Source of the DNA: Bombyx mori
Taxonomy: Eukaryota; Arthropoda; Insecta; Lepidoptera; Bombycidae
Direction of reading: 5' to 3'
Length of the DNA: 64,000 bases
Assembly: GCF_030269925.1 (NCBI RefSeq)
Contig: NC_085123.1
Location: 9,486,001 to 9,550,000 of the forward strand
How positions within the stretch are numbered: the stretch's first letter is position 1; the number at the start of each line of letters is the position of its first letter. A model generated the notes under the pieces. The model searched no databases and was not told where the DNA came from. It saw only the letters and a list, made by a program, of their open reading frames with translations. Shown here piece by piece: positions 34,501 through 44,993 of the stretch. The translations under genes were made by a program, and so were the position numbers.

Positions 34501-34948
34501 AGGAATTATTACATCTATTCAAAAAAATCATATCTATAAAGTTGAAAATTTTGCGCGTAATTGTTATGTTGTTTATGTAAAGTATGTGCTGTTTGAAGTA
34601 TTTGCATATGTATCGACGATGATTACATTTAAGCTGCCTATTCATCTTCCAGCGACAGCTGATAAAAATGATAAGAAGCAATGTATAGAAAGAACACTTC
34701 GATTAAGTGATCATCAAAAAATACTAAACTAGTGTGTATTCAAGCATATAATTTAATGTAGGCTTCAATTTATTGATTTGACATGCAGTCATAGAACTCA
34801 ATTCTAATAAATGATTTAAATGTTTCCAGGTACAATTTTTCCGTAAAATAAATTCTTCGTTATAAATTGCTTTCAACGGTACAGTTTAATGGGGAAGCAA
34901 GATTGTCTTTAACAGGGCCGAGTTTAGTATTGGAAATAACTATTTGTT

Positions 34949-35110
34949 TTTTTTTTTTTGCCAACAGTACATATATGCATTCTGAACAGTGTGTTAAGTG
35001 GTTATTGTAGACCATAGACATCGCAACTTCAGTTCCATCATCCACCTTGAGACAAAAAGTGAAAACCAAAATTTTATTGTTGAAAGACTGCCCACCAATC
35101 AAACCGGAAT
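34949..35110 (-). repeat. Diverged Bm1-type SINE tail
   Basis: A T-run at 34949-34960 then a diverged complement of the Bm1 3' half (gtgttaagtggttattgtag, ccatagacatcgcaacttc, atccaccttgagac). An old copy. Confidence 0.5.
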
Positions 35111-35656
35111 TAATAACTCGTCTTCTCGAATTAAAACTCTATAATCTCAAAACTTACTAATTTTACAGGAAAGTGTTTTAAAGGTTTCACATGTAATATC
35201 TTTGATATTAATCATATTTGCAACTTTTTTTTACCAGTTACATTATCTGTCTTTTAAAGTAAGATAAAATTATGTATTCATTTTGTTAATAGGAGTTAAA
35301 ACAGGTAAACTAAAAAAAAAAAAAACTACGCTCTTTTGAAAGTATTTATGGGAAAAATACTGGCGATACCAAATATTAAGGCATATTAACTCAATTTCGA
35401 ATATTTTTGGAAATTGTACACTTTTTATGCGATAAGGTGAACTGTGTTCCGTCCTCTCTTGGATTTACCGGGACTTACAATACGGGTATATTACCAATAC
35501 CGATATATAGGTATATTATGAATATATATGTATTGTTGGTTGAATCTTGCGGGGCGTCCTAAAAATAATTGGATGGACTCTGTGATAGAGGATATGCGAC
35601 CAAATGGTCACTTCAGACATGACGTTTGATAGGCCTCAATGGAAAATAATACGAGC
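35111..35656. other. No gene recognised
   Basis: AT-rich. Nothing supported. Confidence 0.4.
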
Positions 35657-35772
35657 TTTTATTTATTACCCTTGTAGGCAGACGAGCATAGCACCCATCT
35701 GATAGTGAATGGTTACCGTTGCTCATGGACATCAAGAATGCCAGGAGCAAAGCCAAGCCACTGTTTACGGCT
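35657..35772 (-). mobile_element. CR1/Jockey-like LINE 3' tail only
   Basis: Same tail as 30106-30245, more diverged (cttgtaggcagacgagcata, gtgaatggttaccgttgctc, caggagcaaagccaagcca). Confidence 0.6.
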
Positions 35773-35929
35773 GAGTACACACCGTGAGCTTATTTTGAAA
35801 AAAGACATATCATGGCGCTCGAGAAACATCAAGGAGGGTAGTTATTTACAAAGCTTAGGTTAGCAGCAGAAAATATCTCTGGAAAAGTACTGTGGGTGAA
35901 CTCTACTCCGGTGGCAAGCGTTGCGATGG

Positions 35930-36889
35930 TTTTTTTTTTTTTTTTTTTTGTCAGGAGGAAATCGCCGGACTTCCGCCCTCCACTGGGATGGAGGGCGGGG
36001 CATGTCAGAGTCGAACTGACTAAAACCTCCTGTCGCTCAACAACCAACGTCCAAACCTCGCATGAGACAGAACTCATGAAGAGGCAGAGGGGGTAAAGTG
36101 AAGCGTTTAGTGCGGAGCACATCTCTCCCATCACCCTCCCCCTCGGGACGCCGGACCGGCGGTCGTCGGCGCCACGACCACCAGCCCTCTCGGTCGGCAG
36201 GCTATCCGAAGCCCGCCTAGATGGCGCCGGTTAGAGTGAGCTATCCTACGGAATACCCCGCTGGACCAGAACCAGCGTGAGTCGAGGATAGCCGGCCTTC
36301 CATCACCCGGATGCTCTTGCGTAAAACGCGTGCAGAGCAGCTTGCACGTCGTCTTCTTAGGCCCCCCTCGCCGGTCCCCAGACCGACATGTGAGGGGGAC
36401 CCGAAACACTTAGAGGGCCAGGGCTTGGGCGAAATCCGCCTCCCTGGCCCCCGCTCGACGGCGGCGGGATTGTGCGTCTCTCACGCGCCCCGCCGCCTCC
36501 TTCTGCGAGATGGTGCACTCGCAGAAGTCGAGCATCGCCTTCCACGACTCGTCGTCGCCGAGCATCGATGCCACGACACTCGGCAACGACAAGTCGTTTC
36601 CTGTTTTTGCGACGAGGACACGGCGCCACCCCTCCCATGCGGGGCAGGCAACGAGCGTGTGCTCCGCCGTGTCCAAGTCGCAACCACAATGGTGGCACTC
36701 TGCCGTCGGCTCGGCTCCGATCCGGTGCAGGAACTCACCGAAGCAACCATGCCCAGTGAGCACCTGCGTGAGCCGGAAAGTGAGGCGTCCTCTGTCACGA
36801 TTCACCCAATCCACAAGGACCGGGCGAATCGCCTCGACGGTCCTACGACCGGCCGAAGGATCAGCCAGCCGTCTGGACCATGACTCCAG
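35930..36889 (-). mobile_element. R1-clade LINE, 5'-truncated, with perfect 15-bp TSD
   Basis: The T-run at 35930-35949 is the poly(A) tail. The element holds a GC-rich 3' UTR and the ORF2 C-terminus. The direct repeat caagcgttgcgatgg flanks it at 35915-35929 and 36890-36904. It is very similar to 50990-52197 and, at its 3' UTR, to 61052-61359. The intact TSD and open frame indicate a fairly recent insertion, yet the element itself is dead through truncation. Confidence 0.85.
36410..36889 (-). CDS. R1-clade ORF2 C-terminal fragment (partial)
   Basis: About 159 codons, open to a natural stop. It contains RLTFRLTQVLTGHGCFGEF, the C-terminal CCHC finger CHHCGCDLDTAEHTLVAC (C-x2-C-x8-H-x4-C) and an Arg-rich tail. 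The finger is typical of the nucleic-acid-binding end of R1-clade proteins. Reverse transcriptase and endonuclease are absent. An ATG at 36913 lies in flanking DNA, so no native start exists. Confidence 0.8.
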   Translation of the reverse strand: MESWSRRLADPSAGRRTVEAIRPVLVDWVNRDRGRLTFRLTQVLTGHGCFGEFLHRIGAEPTAECHHCGCDLDTAEHTLVACPAWEGWRRVLVAKTGNDLSLPSVVASMLGDDESWKAMLDFCECTISQKEAAGRVRDAQSRRRRAGAREADFAQALAL

Positions 36890-36904
36890 CAAGCGTTGCG
36901 ATGG

Positions 36905-38265
36905 TAGCCCCATATAAAGTGGCTCAAGTAAAAGGGTCAGAAAGAGATTATTGTTTTTATTTCATTACACGATGTGGAATTCACGATTCATTGTGGAATT
37001 TATTCGTGAGCGTACGAGATGTGAATTCAGAAATATTATTAATAGAATTTGGGCTAAAGTATACTTGAATATGCAATTTCGAAAAGGGCACATGTCGCCT
37101 ATTTTGTCAAATACGTTTTTTCATATACATGTAATTTTGAGGTTTACCTACACCCATTTTATAATACTTCCAGTAATTTTCAATTGCTAATTAACACTAA
37201 AATATATCTCAAAAGTTAATATTTTAAATTTTACACTGCTTTAGAAAATAACCAGTTTTTTTTTCTTTCCTGAACATTTTACATTTACAGAGCGTTGCAT
37301 ATTCAGTTGCATTAGTCGGTACGAGCACAAAAAGTTCACAGCTTAATTTGAATGTACTATAATATTGCTTAGAGAGTCTAGATTCCGACCCTGTCTTTCG
37401 CCGTAAATCTGGCTGGCTGTCGGCGAGGCTCCGAGACCGCAGCGTATCTTTTGTCACTTGTCCACAAACGTCTTCTCCTTCGGCCGAGTTGGTACTACAA
37501 ACGTTTAATCACCCGCTTCTGATCGATGAAGACTTAATGCTCCTCGGAAACGTATTGTTTATTTAAATGGATTAGATGTCGGCTGTTTGATTACGGCTTA
37601 GGCAGTCCAGATTTAATGAATGAATGAATAATTTATTTTATTTCAGACAACAATAAGTCCATATGTGTACATAGTATCATTGAAACATACTTAAAATTAA
37701 CAAAGCCAATCAAATAAAAAAGATACATTTATTAAAAGTAGTTATCAGTTGAATACATTTCAAAAATTTCATTCCACTGATACCTACTTCGAACCAACCA
37801 TTATTATTATTATTATTGTTTAGTCCGCAAGTGAACCATGGTACAATGGTTCAAGTACCGTTAATGTTGAAAGATATATGAGAAAATTTTCAGCTTAACA
37901 ATTTTAGTTTAATTTCTGTTTATTGTGAAAATACTGTTTTCTCGGGATCAGGACGTATGTGAAACTAGTATCGAGTTTATTATGAATCAGTAAAAGTTAA
38001 ATTATATAAATAAACAAACATAGTATGAGTGTAATTAATATCTAAATACTTCTCGGCATTGTCGCTACTCCTGGTACTGTCCGACGAATTTCTCGTGAAT
38101 ACTAGGAGTGCATACAAACATTACAATATTATAATGTTTTAGTATATTTATGTGGTATAATATACATTGAACTACTTCGGTACAACAATGTTAAACTAGA
38201 CAAAGAATATTATATATGTATATGTATTAACGACTTGAGACTTGGGCCTCATGTTTCAAGGGCTC
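36905..38265. other. No gene recognised
   Basis: AT-rich, with an (ATT)n run at 37800-37817. No supported gene. Confidence 0.45.
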
Positions 38266-38545
38266 AGTGTGCTTTAACGTTCTCGATAGCGTAAAAGTTA
38301 ACTCAAATTTGTATGGAGTTGGAACGTTTTCCTATGTTTGCCGATAGGGGCGCTGTTCCAACTGCATACCAATTTTAGTTTACTTTTACGCTATAGAGAA
38401 ACATTAGAAAAAATTGTACCCGCCTGCGGGATTCGAACACCGGTAGAGTCGTATCCCTCTATACGAGTACACCGGACCTCTTATCCTTTAGGCCACGACG
38501 ATTTTTATGCCATAGAGAAGGTTAACAAAATTCGCACTAAGCACA
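38266..38545. mobile_element. Palindromic MITE copy 2, interrupted by a SINE head
   Basis: Homologous to 55575-55749. The left arm has agtgtgctt, gtaaaagttaactcaaattt; the right arm has gtttacttttacgctatag and cgcactaagcaca. About 13 bases are missing near the left end compared with the other copy. A 111-bp SINE head lies in the right arm at 38401-38511. Confidence 0.65.
38401..38511 (-). repeat. tRNA-related head of a Bm1-type SINE, alone, with TSD
   Basis: On the minus strand it carries an A box (gtggcctaaaggataag) and a B box (gttcgaatccc), then stops soon after gcaggcgggtac. No Bm1 body or 3' tail follows. The direct repeat atagagaa flanks it at 38393-38400 and 38512-38519. It is not a functional tRNA gene: no cloverleaf with a matching acceptor stem was found. 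Confidence 0.65.
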
Positions 38546-38923
38546 AGGGTAATTGTTTAACACTAGATGGACCCTAAGCCATATGCAGCAATAAATGTTT
38601 CCATATTTGACATGATGAGCTTCGTTTAGTGAAAGTGAAAACAATTTAAATAAGTAAAAAATACAATCAAATTCTGTGATATTAAATGCTGATATTTCCT
38701 AACTAATGATTAAAGCTACCAGAATTACTTCGACATAAATTCGTGTGGGTGATGGTACCAGATGTTTTCGTCTCAGGGTTGAACCAAAAATAACGATTAA
38801 AAGATTGGTTTTATGCACAACGGCCGCAAAATTTAGACTTCATTGAATAAGTGTACATATGTACAGTATAAAGTACTGTATTGGGGGCAAACCTAGTAAA
38901 TGTTAGACGTCGATTTTCATTAT
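38546..38923. other. No gene recognised
   Basis: AT-rich. Nothing supported. Confidence 0.4.
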
Positions 38924-38929
38924 GTGAAC

Positions 38930-39188
38930 CGGTCATCGTTCTCGTCGAACCCGTCACTTGCGACGAAGGGCTCGGCGAGTAAATTAACCCACAGACACAG
39001 CCCACTGAGTTTCTCGCCGGAGCTTCTCAGTGGGTCGCGTTTCCGATCCGGTGGTAGATTCTGCAAAGCACGGCTCTTGCTAGGGTTCATGTTAACAACA
39101 TCGTCCGCCCCGTGAGCTCACCTCACCTACTAGTTAAGGTTACGCTGATATGGTCTCTCTAGATCATCAGCTTAGGTAGGAAAAAAAA
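38930..39188 (+). mobile_element. 5'-truncated Jockey-like LINE 3' end
   Basis: Plus-strand copy of the 14339/25690 family, ending atcagcttaggtagg and poly(A). A 6-bp direct repeat gtgaac at 38924-38929 and 39189-39194 may be the TSD. Confidence 0.65.
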
Positions 39189-39194
39189 GTGAAC

Positions 39195-40364
39195 ATAACC
39201 GAACGTGTAGCTCAATCGCACTGGCGAATTATTCTCGAATCTTCCTGTTTGAATTTCCGCAAAAATATCAGAATATAACCAATCATTACTCTTGTTTTAT
39301 TTGTAAATATGGAACTGATATGAATACGCTTTTAGCAACGTAAAAGTAAAATAAAACATTAGGGGTCTATTGAATTTCAGGCAACTTTCCATTTTAGCAC
39401 AAAATGAAGGCATTGAATAAGGTGTAGTAGGAAAAAATCGGTATAGCTTGTAAATATAAAAAACAAGAGTAATATTAAAAGTAGGCTAAACTCCAAGATT
39501 CACCTTTTTGTGTTACAATAGAAACAGTACCTTAGAAGATTACATGGTAAATTGGGTTTGTAAATTAAAGCTTGGCATTGTATTTTAGTCAGTCAAGTAA
39601 CATTGATTTTGCTTATAAATTAGATAGCGACTTTGGTTTTAATAAGGTCAAAGGTAAAATATTTTTATTTTTTTAATTTAAGTGAGTGTTAACAAAAACA
39701 TTACTCTTCTTGAAGATTCCATCCAAGTTAAGGTTGTCACGTTTTTGTATTGGAAATGTATAAAATAAAAGACCAGCCATAGTAGTCAGCGTCAGTCACC
39801 ACTAAGACGAGACAGTCGAAAGAAATAAAGAAGTTTATGAATATAAATTGTGAGTTACATTAGTCTATTTACAAATGAGTAAAACTTTTGAATTTTAACA
39901 TAGCTGACAGCCCTGTTGGCGAGGCATGTGCGAAATTCGTTAATCAGTGGCAAAGCTCCGCACTCGCCAATCAGTGGCGCGCACCTTTCAGCGTTTCGGG
40001 CCGAGGCTGTCGTTTTTTCCCGACAATCCCCTTTGTGCCAAAACGAGCACTGTGAATCCCCGTGCACTCGATATCATGTATTCGAAGTATTCAAATTCCA
40101 AATTTGATTCGGTTATTCAAAAATATGAATCAGCTGACATGTAAGGGCGTTCCTCATTCGGCTTAACAAAGAATTCGTTGTGTTTCAGCCAGTGGACGTG
40201 TTCACTTTGACTTAGAAAACTGTAGAACTAAATAGCTCAGCGGCGATAATCTTCTCAGCTAGTATTTATATTTTATTCGCTTTTCTGACCGATGTTTTGT
40301 TAAATACTAATATCCTATGCTTCAAATCGGAAAGAAATCGGCAGAATGTTTGCACCTATCTCTG
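39195..40364. other. No gene; promoter-like site and a GC-richer block
   Basis: Contains a core-promoter-like stretch at 39759-39830 and a GC-richer block at 39895-40075 with short ORFs on both strands but no recognised domain. Confidence 0.45.
39759..39830 (+). promoter_or_regulatory. TATA, initiator and polyadenylation-signal cluster, LTR-like
   Basis: tataaaata at 39759-39767, a TCAGT initiator about 33 bases later (39792-39796), and AATAAA at 39824-39829. The close packing of promoter and poly(A) signal is typical of an LTR R region, so a decayed solo LTR is possible. Matching LTR ends and a TSD were not found. Confidence 0.35.
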
Positions 40365-40430
40365 CAGGCGTACATTACGCCCTATCACCAGTAAATCTCG
40401 GTTGGCGATCGCAATTCTTTGGTATAATAC
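40365..40430 (-). repeat. SINE/LINE tail-junction fragment
   Basis: tcaccagtaaatctcggttg gcgatcg matches the sequence beside Bm1-type tails at 8831 and (inverted) 54755. It is a small old fragment. Confidence 0.4.
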
Positions 40431-40792
40431 TTAATGAATGCTATCCATTTTTTGGTAAATCCCTTTATCAACTTTTACGACACCCACGTGAAAAGATGGT
40501 GTATTGTCAATTTTAGGCTGAGACCATACCGTCAATTGCATGCATGATTCGATGGTAGCTTTTGGTGATTTTTAAAGCTATTTAAAAAACAGCTATAATT
40601 GCTACAATAAATAATTTCTGTAGAACAAATAAAGCATTTCACTGCGAGGCTATTGTTATATTGCTCACTAGTTCGTGGCTAATTTTCAATTTAAAGGAAT
40701 TAGCCGTGTTAAAATTGATTAGTTGGCAAGAGGTTGGAGTAATGTTCAAGTAAAAAATTGTTCCACTGCAAAAAGCACTTCGACTTCATAGC

Positions 40793-40946
40793 TCAGGTTG
40801 GGTGCTGATAATTGTGCTGTATTAGTTTTATAGTACAACAGTTGCCCCATCCTTGAAACTGAAACTCATTATTGCTTCACGGCAGAAATAGACAAGGTGG
40901 TGGTACCTACGCGTGCGGGCTCATAACTCGCCCTATTACCAGTAAA
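40793..40946 (-). repeat. Diverged Bm1-type SINE fragment
   Basis: Reverse complement of the Bm1 middle-3' portion (cattattgcttcacggcaga, gtggtggtacctacgcgtgc), truncated at both ends. Confidence 0.55.
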
Positions 40947-43900
40947 TACATTCAAAATGAGAATAAGTACATCCAAACCTCAAATACTCGTTGAAACCTA
41001 ACTCCGTAGTACAGACCTCAAGCTTAGTCGGTACTAGTGACTCAAATCTGAAGTTAGGGATGTTAGTCTAGTGACTATCTCTTCCGGTTCTCTCCCTGGG
41101 CTCAGATGCTCGGGCGAAAATAGCAGAGGAGTCGACAAAGAGGGAGTTCCACATATACTGCGCCGCTTATCGAAGTGGACTTTTGTAAGAGATTGGACTA
41201 CGAGGAGAGCATGATAGTCTGATCTTAACTCGGCTTCCATATTACATCACATCGCTAAAGGTGCTTCAATTAAATTAAATAATCTGAAATCAGAATCGCA
41301 TTATCGCAACATTAAATAAAGCAAGCTATTTAGTGTGGATATTACGAGTACTTTATATCAGTTAAAATAATTTCGTAGTTTAAATCGCAATTGCCTAAGC
41401 CGCACGTGTTCGCAAAACAGCAAGTACTTTTTGCTAGCCGGGATAATGTCAAAAACATATGAAGCTGACCGCACTGATTTTGCATGCGGACTAATTACGC
41501 GGCCCGACCACAATCCTCGTGTATCAAAAGCCTAACTTCAACTTGTTCAGTTACATCAATAGTTTAACAACCACTATATTTACACCTCTTAGTAACAATA
41601 TTATTTTATTGCTGCCGCTCACCTTGAAAATTAAGGTCTATGTCTTAACTTTATAGCAATTACGCATATTGATTCTTGCTACATGATGACAATCCTTCAT
41701 CGTGGAGTTGATTCGTATCTAGTACGTATTTCATATAGTAAAGATAGATTCCATTGTATTTAAGCACCAGCGTAGTCTCATCGTTTTAAACGAGTACATT
41801 AAGCATCTTAAACTTTAGGCACCACGAGTTCGAGATAAAAATATTTTAAAATTTCCTAGTTCATTTATCAATTGGATAAATATTTGTCCGAGTTATTTTT
41901 GGCATCTATCTGTCATCAACATCATAGTCGGCTACTCTTGGCAGAGCAGTCGTGTTCATGTGGAATTCTTGTTTATTAAAGCCTTGACAGCTGTTTTCCA
42001 TAGTTCGCGAACTAAGGCCTGGCGCACGCACTCGTTAAGTGGGATTTTGGTAAGGATTTTCGTCTGATCAGTCCAGCACATGGGGTTTCATTCACGTGAC
42101 CTTTTACCATTGACCCTACCTTGAACAACAAGTTTCTCAATAGACTCTGTTGGCCGTCGCGATACGTATTCAAAATATTGGAGAATCCTGTTAGCTATCT
42201 GTATCATACCATAAATTTAAGATAAAAATTTGCATAACTTATCTACATTTTAATTGTTCAGAACTATCATAGCTAAAATAGGAATTGCATAAACATCTGA
42301 TAGATTTCAGGTCCTCATAATTTCTCAAGTAATCTTGTTTTTGAACGTTTTAAACACATTAAATACCAAACTTATCCATTTCTTTATCGTTTAAACAGTC
42401 AATATAGAAAAAAAACCCGAAGATAAAACCAACAGGTAGTCAAACACAATAAAGATAAAACCTAAAAGTCATACTTAATATTTTACTTTCTGTTTTCTTG
42501 CCAATACATTATTTTTAGTGTAAACAAAAGATATTACTGACCACTTCTAATACATTATCGGAAAAATACGATCATAAAACAAAAGAGTAGTAAAACAGTA
42601 TCTAATGGAGCAGCGCTTAATCCTATTGGGGCTATTCGAGATATGACCGCGACGAATAATGGATTTGCTGATCTTATCCGAGGCGAAAACTGGTAAATTT
42701 CTATGCTAGCTTTATACGAGATCGCAAGCACCCGATATCTGCTTCTTGTTTTTGTTTGAACGGTGTCTGAATTGGTAAAATAGGGTGATTTAATTATCGA
42801 TTCAGATAAGAGCAACATTTGTGAATAAGATATGGCTCTAAATCTTATTAAGGATTAAGGGGACAAACACCTACCAAAAAAATTAATAAAATTCAACACC
42901 AGCTTGTTTTGACGACAGATTTATATTATAGTAAACTATGAGATAAAATATTTTATTAGGTGACACAAACTACGTTTTATTTTAAATTTGCAAATAGCTG
43001 TAACTAAACTAAGCTTTTTTAAACCAATAACAGAAATAGTAGAATAAAAATTTAACAAAAAAAAGTCTTATTAACATTTAAAATTATTCATTCACTTAAT
43101 GTAGCTAACCTGATTTGAGGCTATAACTAAATTTAAAAAAAATACAGCAAAACCCAGATTAACAATAGTGTACTCTAAAGAAAAGCATCAAGACTGACAT
43201 TGAACATCAAATACTTTGTGAAAGTTTCGGGAAAGCTACAGATTGCTCAAAAGGCAATTACTGAAGGTAAAAGGCCGTTTATTGCAATTTAAACAAATTG
43301 AGAAACTTGGATTATGTAAACGCTTAATAGAGGGAATACTGTGGAAATAGCAAACGTTGATAACTTTAGGTAGCAGGGAAACAGTTCAAGCAAATTGCAT
43401 GTAATTTGCGTGGCTCACTTGAAAAAGGAATTTACTAATGGTCGAGCGGATTCCGTTTCTATAGGTGAAATTTACAAAACACGAATTGGATTATAACCGA
43501 TGGTTCAAAAAAGCATTCCCGGTATTTAAATAGTTTAATACAGCTTCTATTCAGAATGTTTATTGGTTTTTTTACTACAAGTGTTCCTCTTGTGAGTTTT
43601 GTATTTAATATGCAGATGTAATGCTGATAGTAATCATTGGTTAAATTCGAATATCGCTCAAAAGCAGTGACTGTTCTAGCGTATATTGGACGCATATTGT
43701 TTTGGTTAATGAAATGTCGGTTTAATTAAGGGCTTAGTGAGTACGTAGCGATGCAGCCCGACGACAGCCAATATTTAATCTGAGCTGAACATGATGGGCC
43801 ATGTTTAATCAGCAAGCAAAGTTCCAAACATCCACGAATATAGCGTCGATTTTGAAAACAATTTCGGTGATGACTACATTGCTGGAAATGCTGCCACATT

Positions 43901-44022
43901 GTGATCAAACGAGTAGATCTTAGTTCAAACAAGCATTTAATCTATGACAACAATGACGACTATGTTTTCATTAATGCTTATTATTATGATCCTTTTTCTC
44001 TGTATTTATATAATAATATGTA
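40947..44022. other. About 3 kb without a recognised gene
   Basis: AT-rich. A GC-richer patch at 41040-41240 holds a 68-codon minus ORF without recognised motifs. No other structure was seen. Confidence 0.45.
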
Positions 44023-44278
44023 CTAGCTGACCTGGCAGACTTCGTAGTGCCTCAGTCGATAAATAAAAGACAAAAGGAATCCGTCCGATGGGGGACACAT
44101 CAAAGGACAAACAAAATTGTTATTTTTATTTAATTCTGAGCATTTTCATATTTATATGCCTTTTAAACCTTCTCTGGACCTCCACAAATAATTTAAAACC
44201 AAAATTTGCCAAATTGGTCCAGCTGTTCTCGAGTTTTAGCGAGACTAACGAACAGCAATTCATTTTTATATATATAGA
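44023..44278 (-). mobile_element. Non-autonomous Helitron-like element
   Basis: A 256-bp element. On the minus strand it starts TCTATATATATAAAAATG after host A and ends ...cagctagt with CTAG before host T. The body includes the complement of caaattggtccagctgttct. The short ORF at 44088-44303 is spurious. Confidence 0.65.
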
Positions 44279-44680
44279 TTTATTTAGGTACTTTAAAAGT
44301 TAATTAAAGTATATATGACTGTGTGTACTTTATGTTACTATTGATATGTTCATCAAAAAATAATTGTTAATGACTTTTGTTGGACAAGTCTAATATTTAA
44401 TGGAGCTTATTATTTAGTTTCGAGTGACCAATATTTACCAGTGTTCCCGCAGTAGTCGAAGTTCGACTATAATTAATAGAAATTATCGGTTTGAACATTA
44501 TTAAAATTCTATTGTAAAAGACTAATTATACCTGTATAATCACAGATTTCGCCAAGACTACACTATAGACAAATAATATTAAAGGTAAACAATATTAATC
44601 TATTCTCAATTTGACCACAGACTAAGCAATAAGAAAAGTTTGACAATAAACAAGGTATACCTATATAAGTATATTATATG

Positions 44681-44960
44681 TGTAATATGTCAGATGGTAC
44701 TGGAGTAAATAACGCAAATTTGATTTATCTAAAAATAGAAAAGTTTATTGTTATTATAAAATTAAACACTAAAAACATTGTGAATCTATTTACCTAAAAA
44801 TAGAAAAATCGACAATTAAAGGTTTTTTACTTCCAATATTTCATAAATCACTTCACGGTTAAGATCAAATTCTCTATCTGAGTGTGTCAGTGCCAATGTC
44901 ATTCTTATATATCATCTTACTCTATGGCCACGTACACAACATGCAGTTTACAAGCTTACA
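44681..44960 (-). repeat. 3' LTR of the gypsy-type element
   Basis: 280 bp, apparently identical to 49215-49494. Plus-strand ends are tgtaatatgtcag and aagcttaca. It holds aatcgacaatt at 44807-44817, the complement of the bases next to the 5' LTR. Confidence 0.9.
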
Positions 44961-44972
44961 TCTCCCCCCCTC
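44961..44972 (-). other. Polypurine tract
   Basis: Minus-strand GAGGGGGGGAGA directly abutting the 3' LTR, the expected plus-strand DNA primer. Confidence 0.85.
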
Positions 44973-44993
44973 AAAAGTGCAAATTAGTTCGGG

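Noticed and set aside
34409..34732. 107-codon plus-strand ORF as a gene
   Set aside because: It begins within a diverged SINE and has no recognisable features.
38416..38504. Possible tRNA gene
   Set aside because: A and B boxes are present, but no complete cloverleaf was found, and it is flanked by a TSD and matches the Bm1 head.
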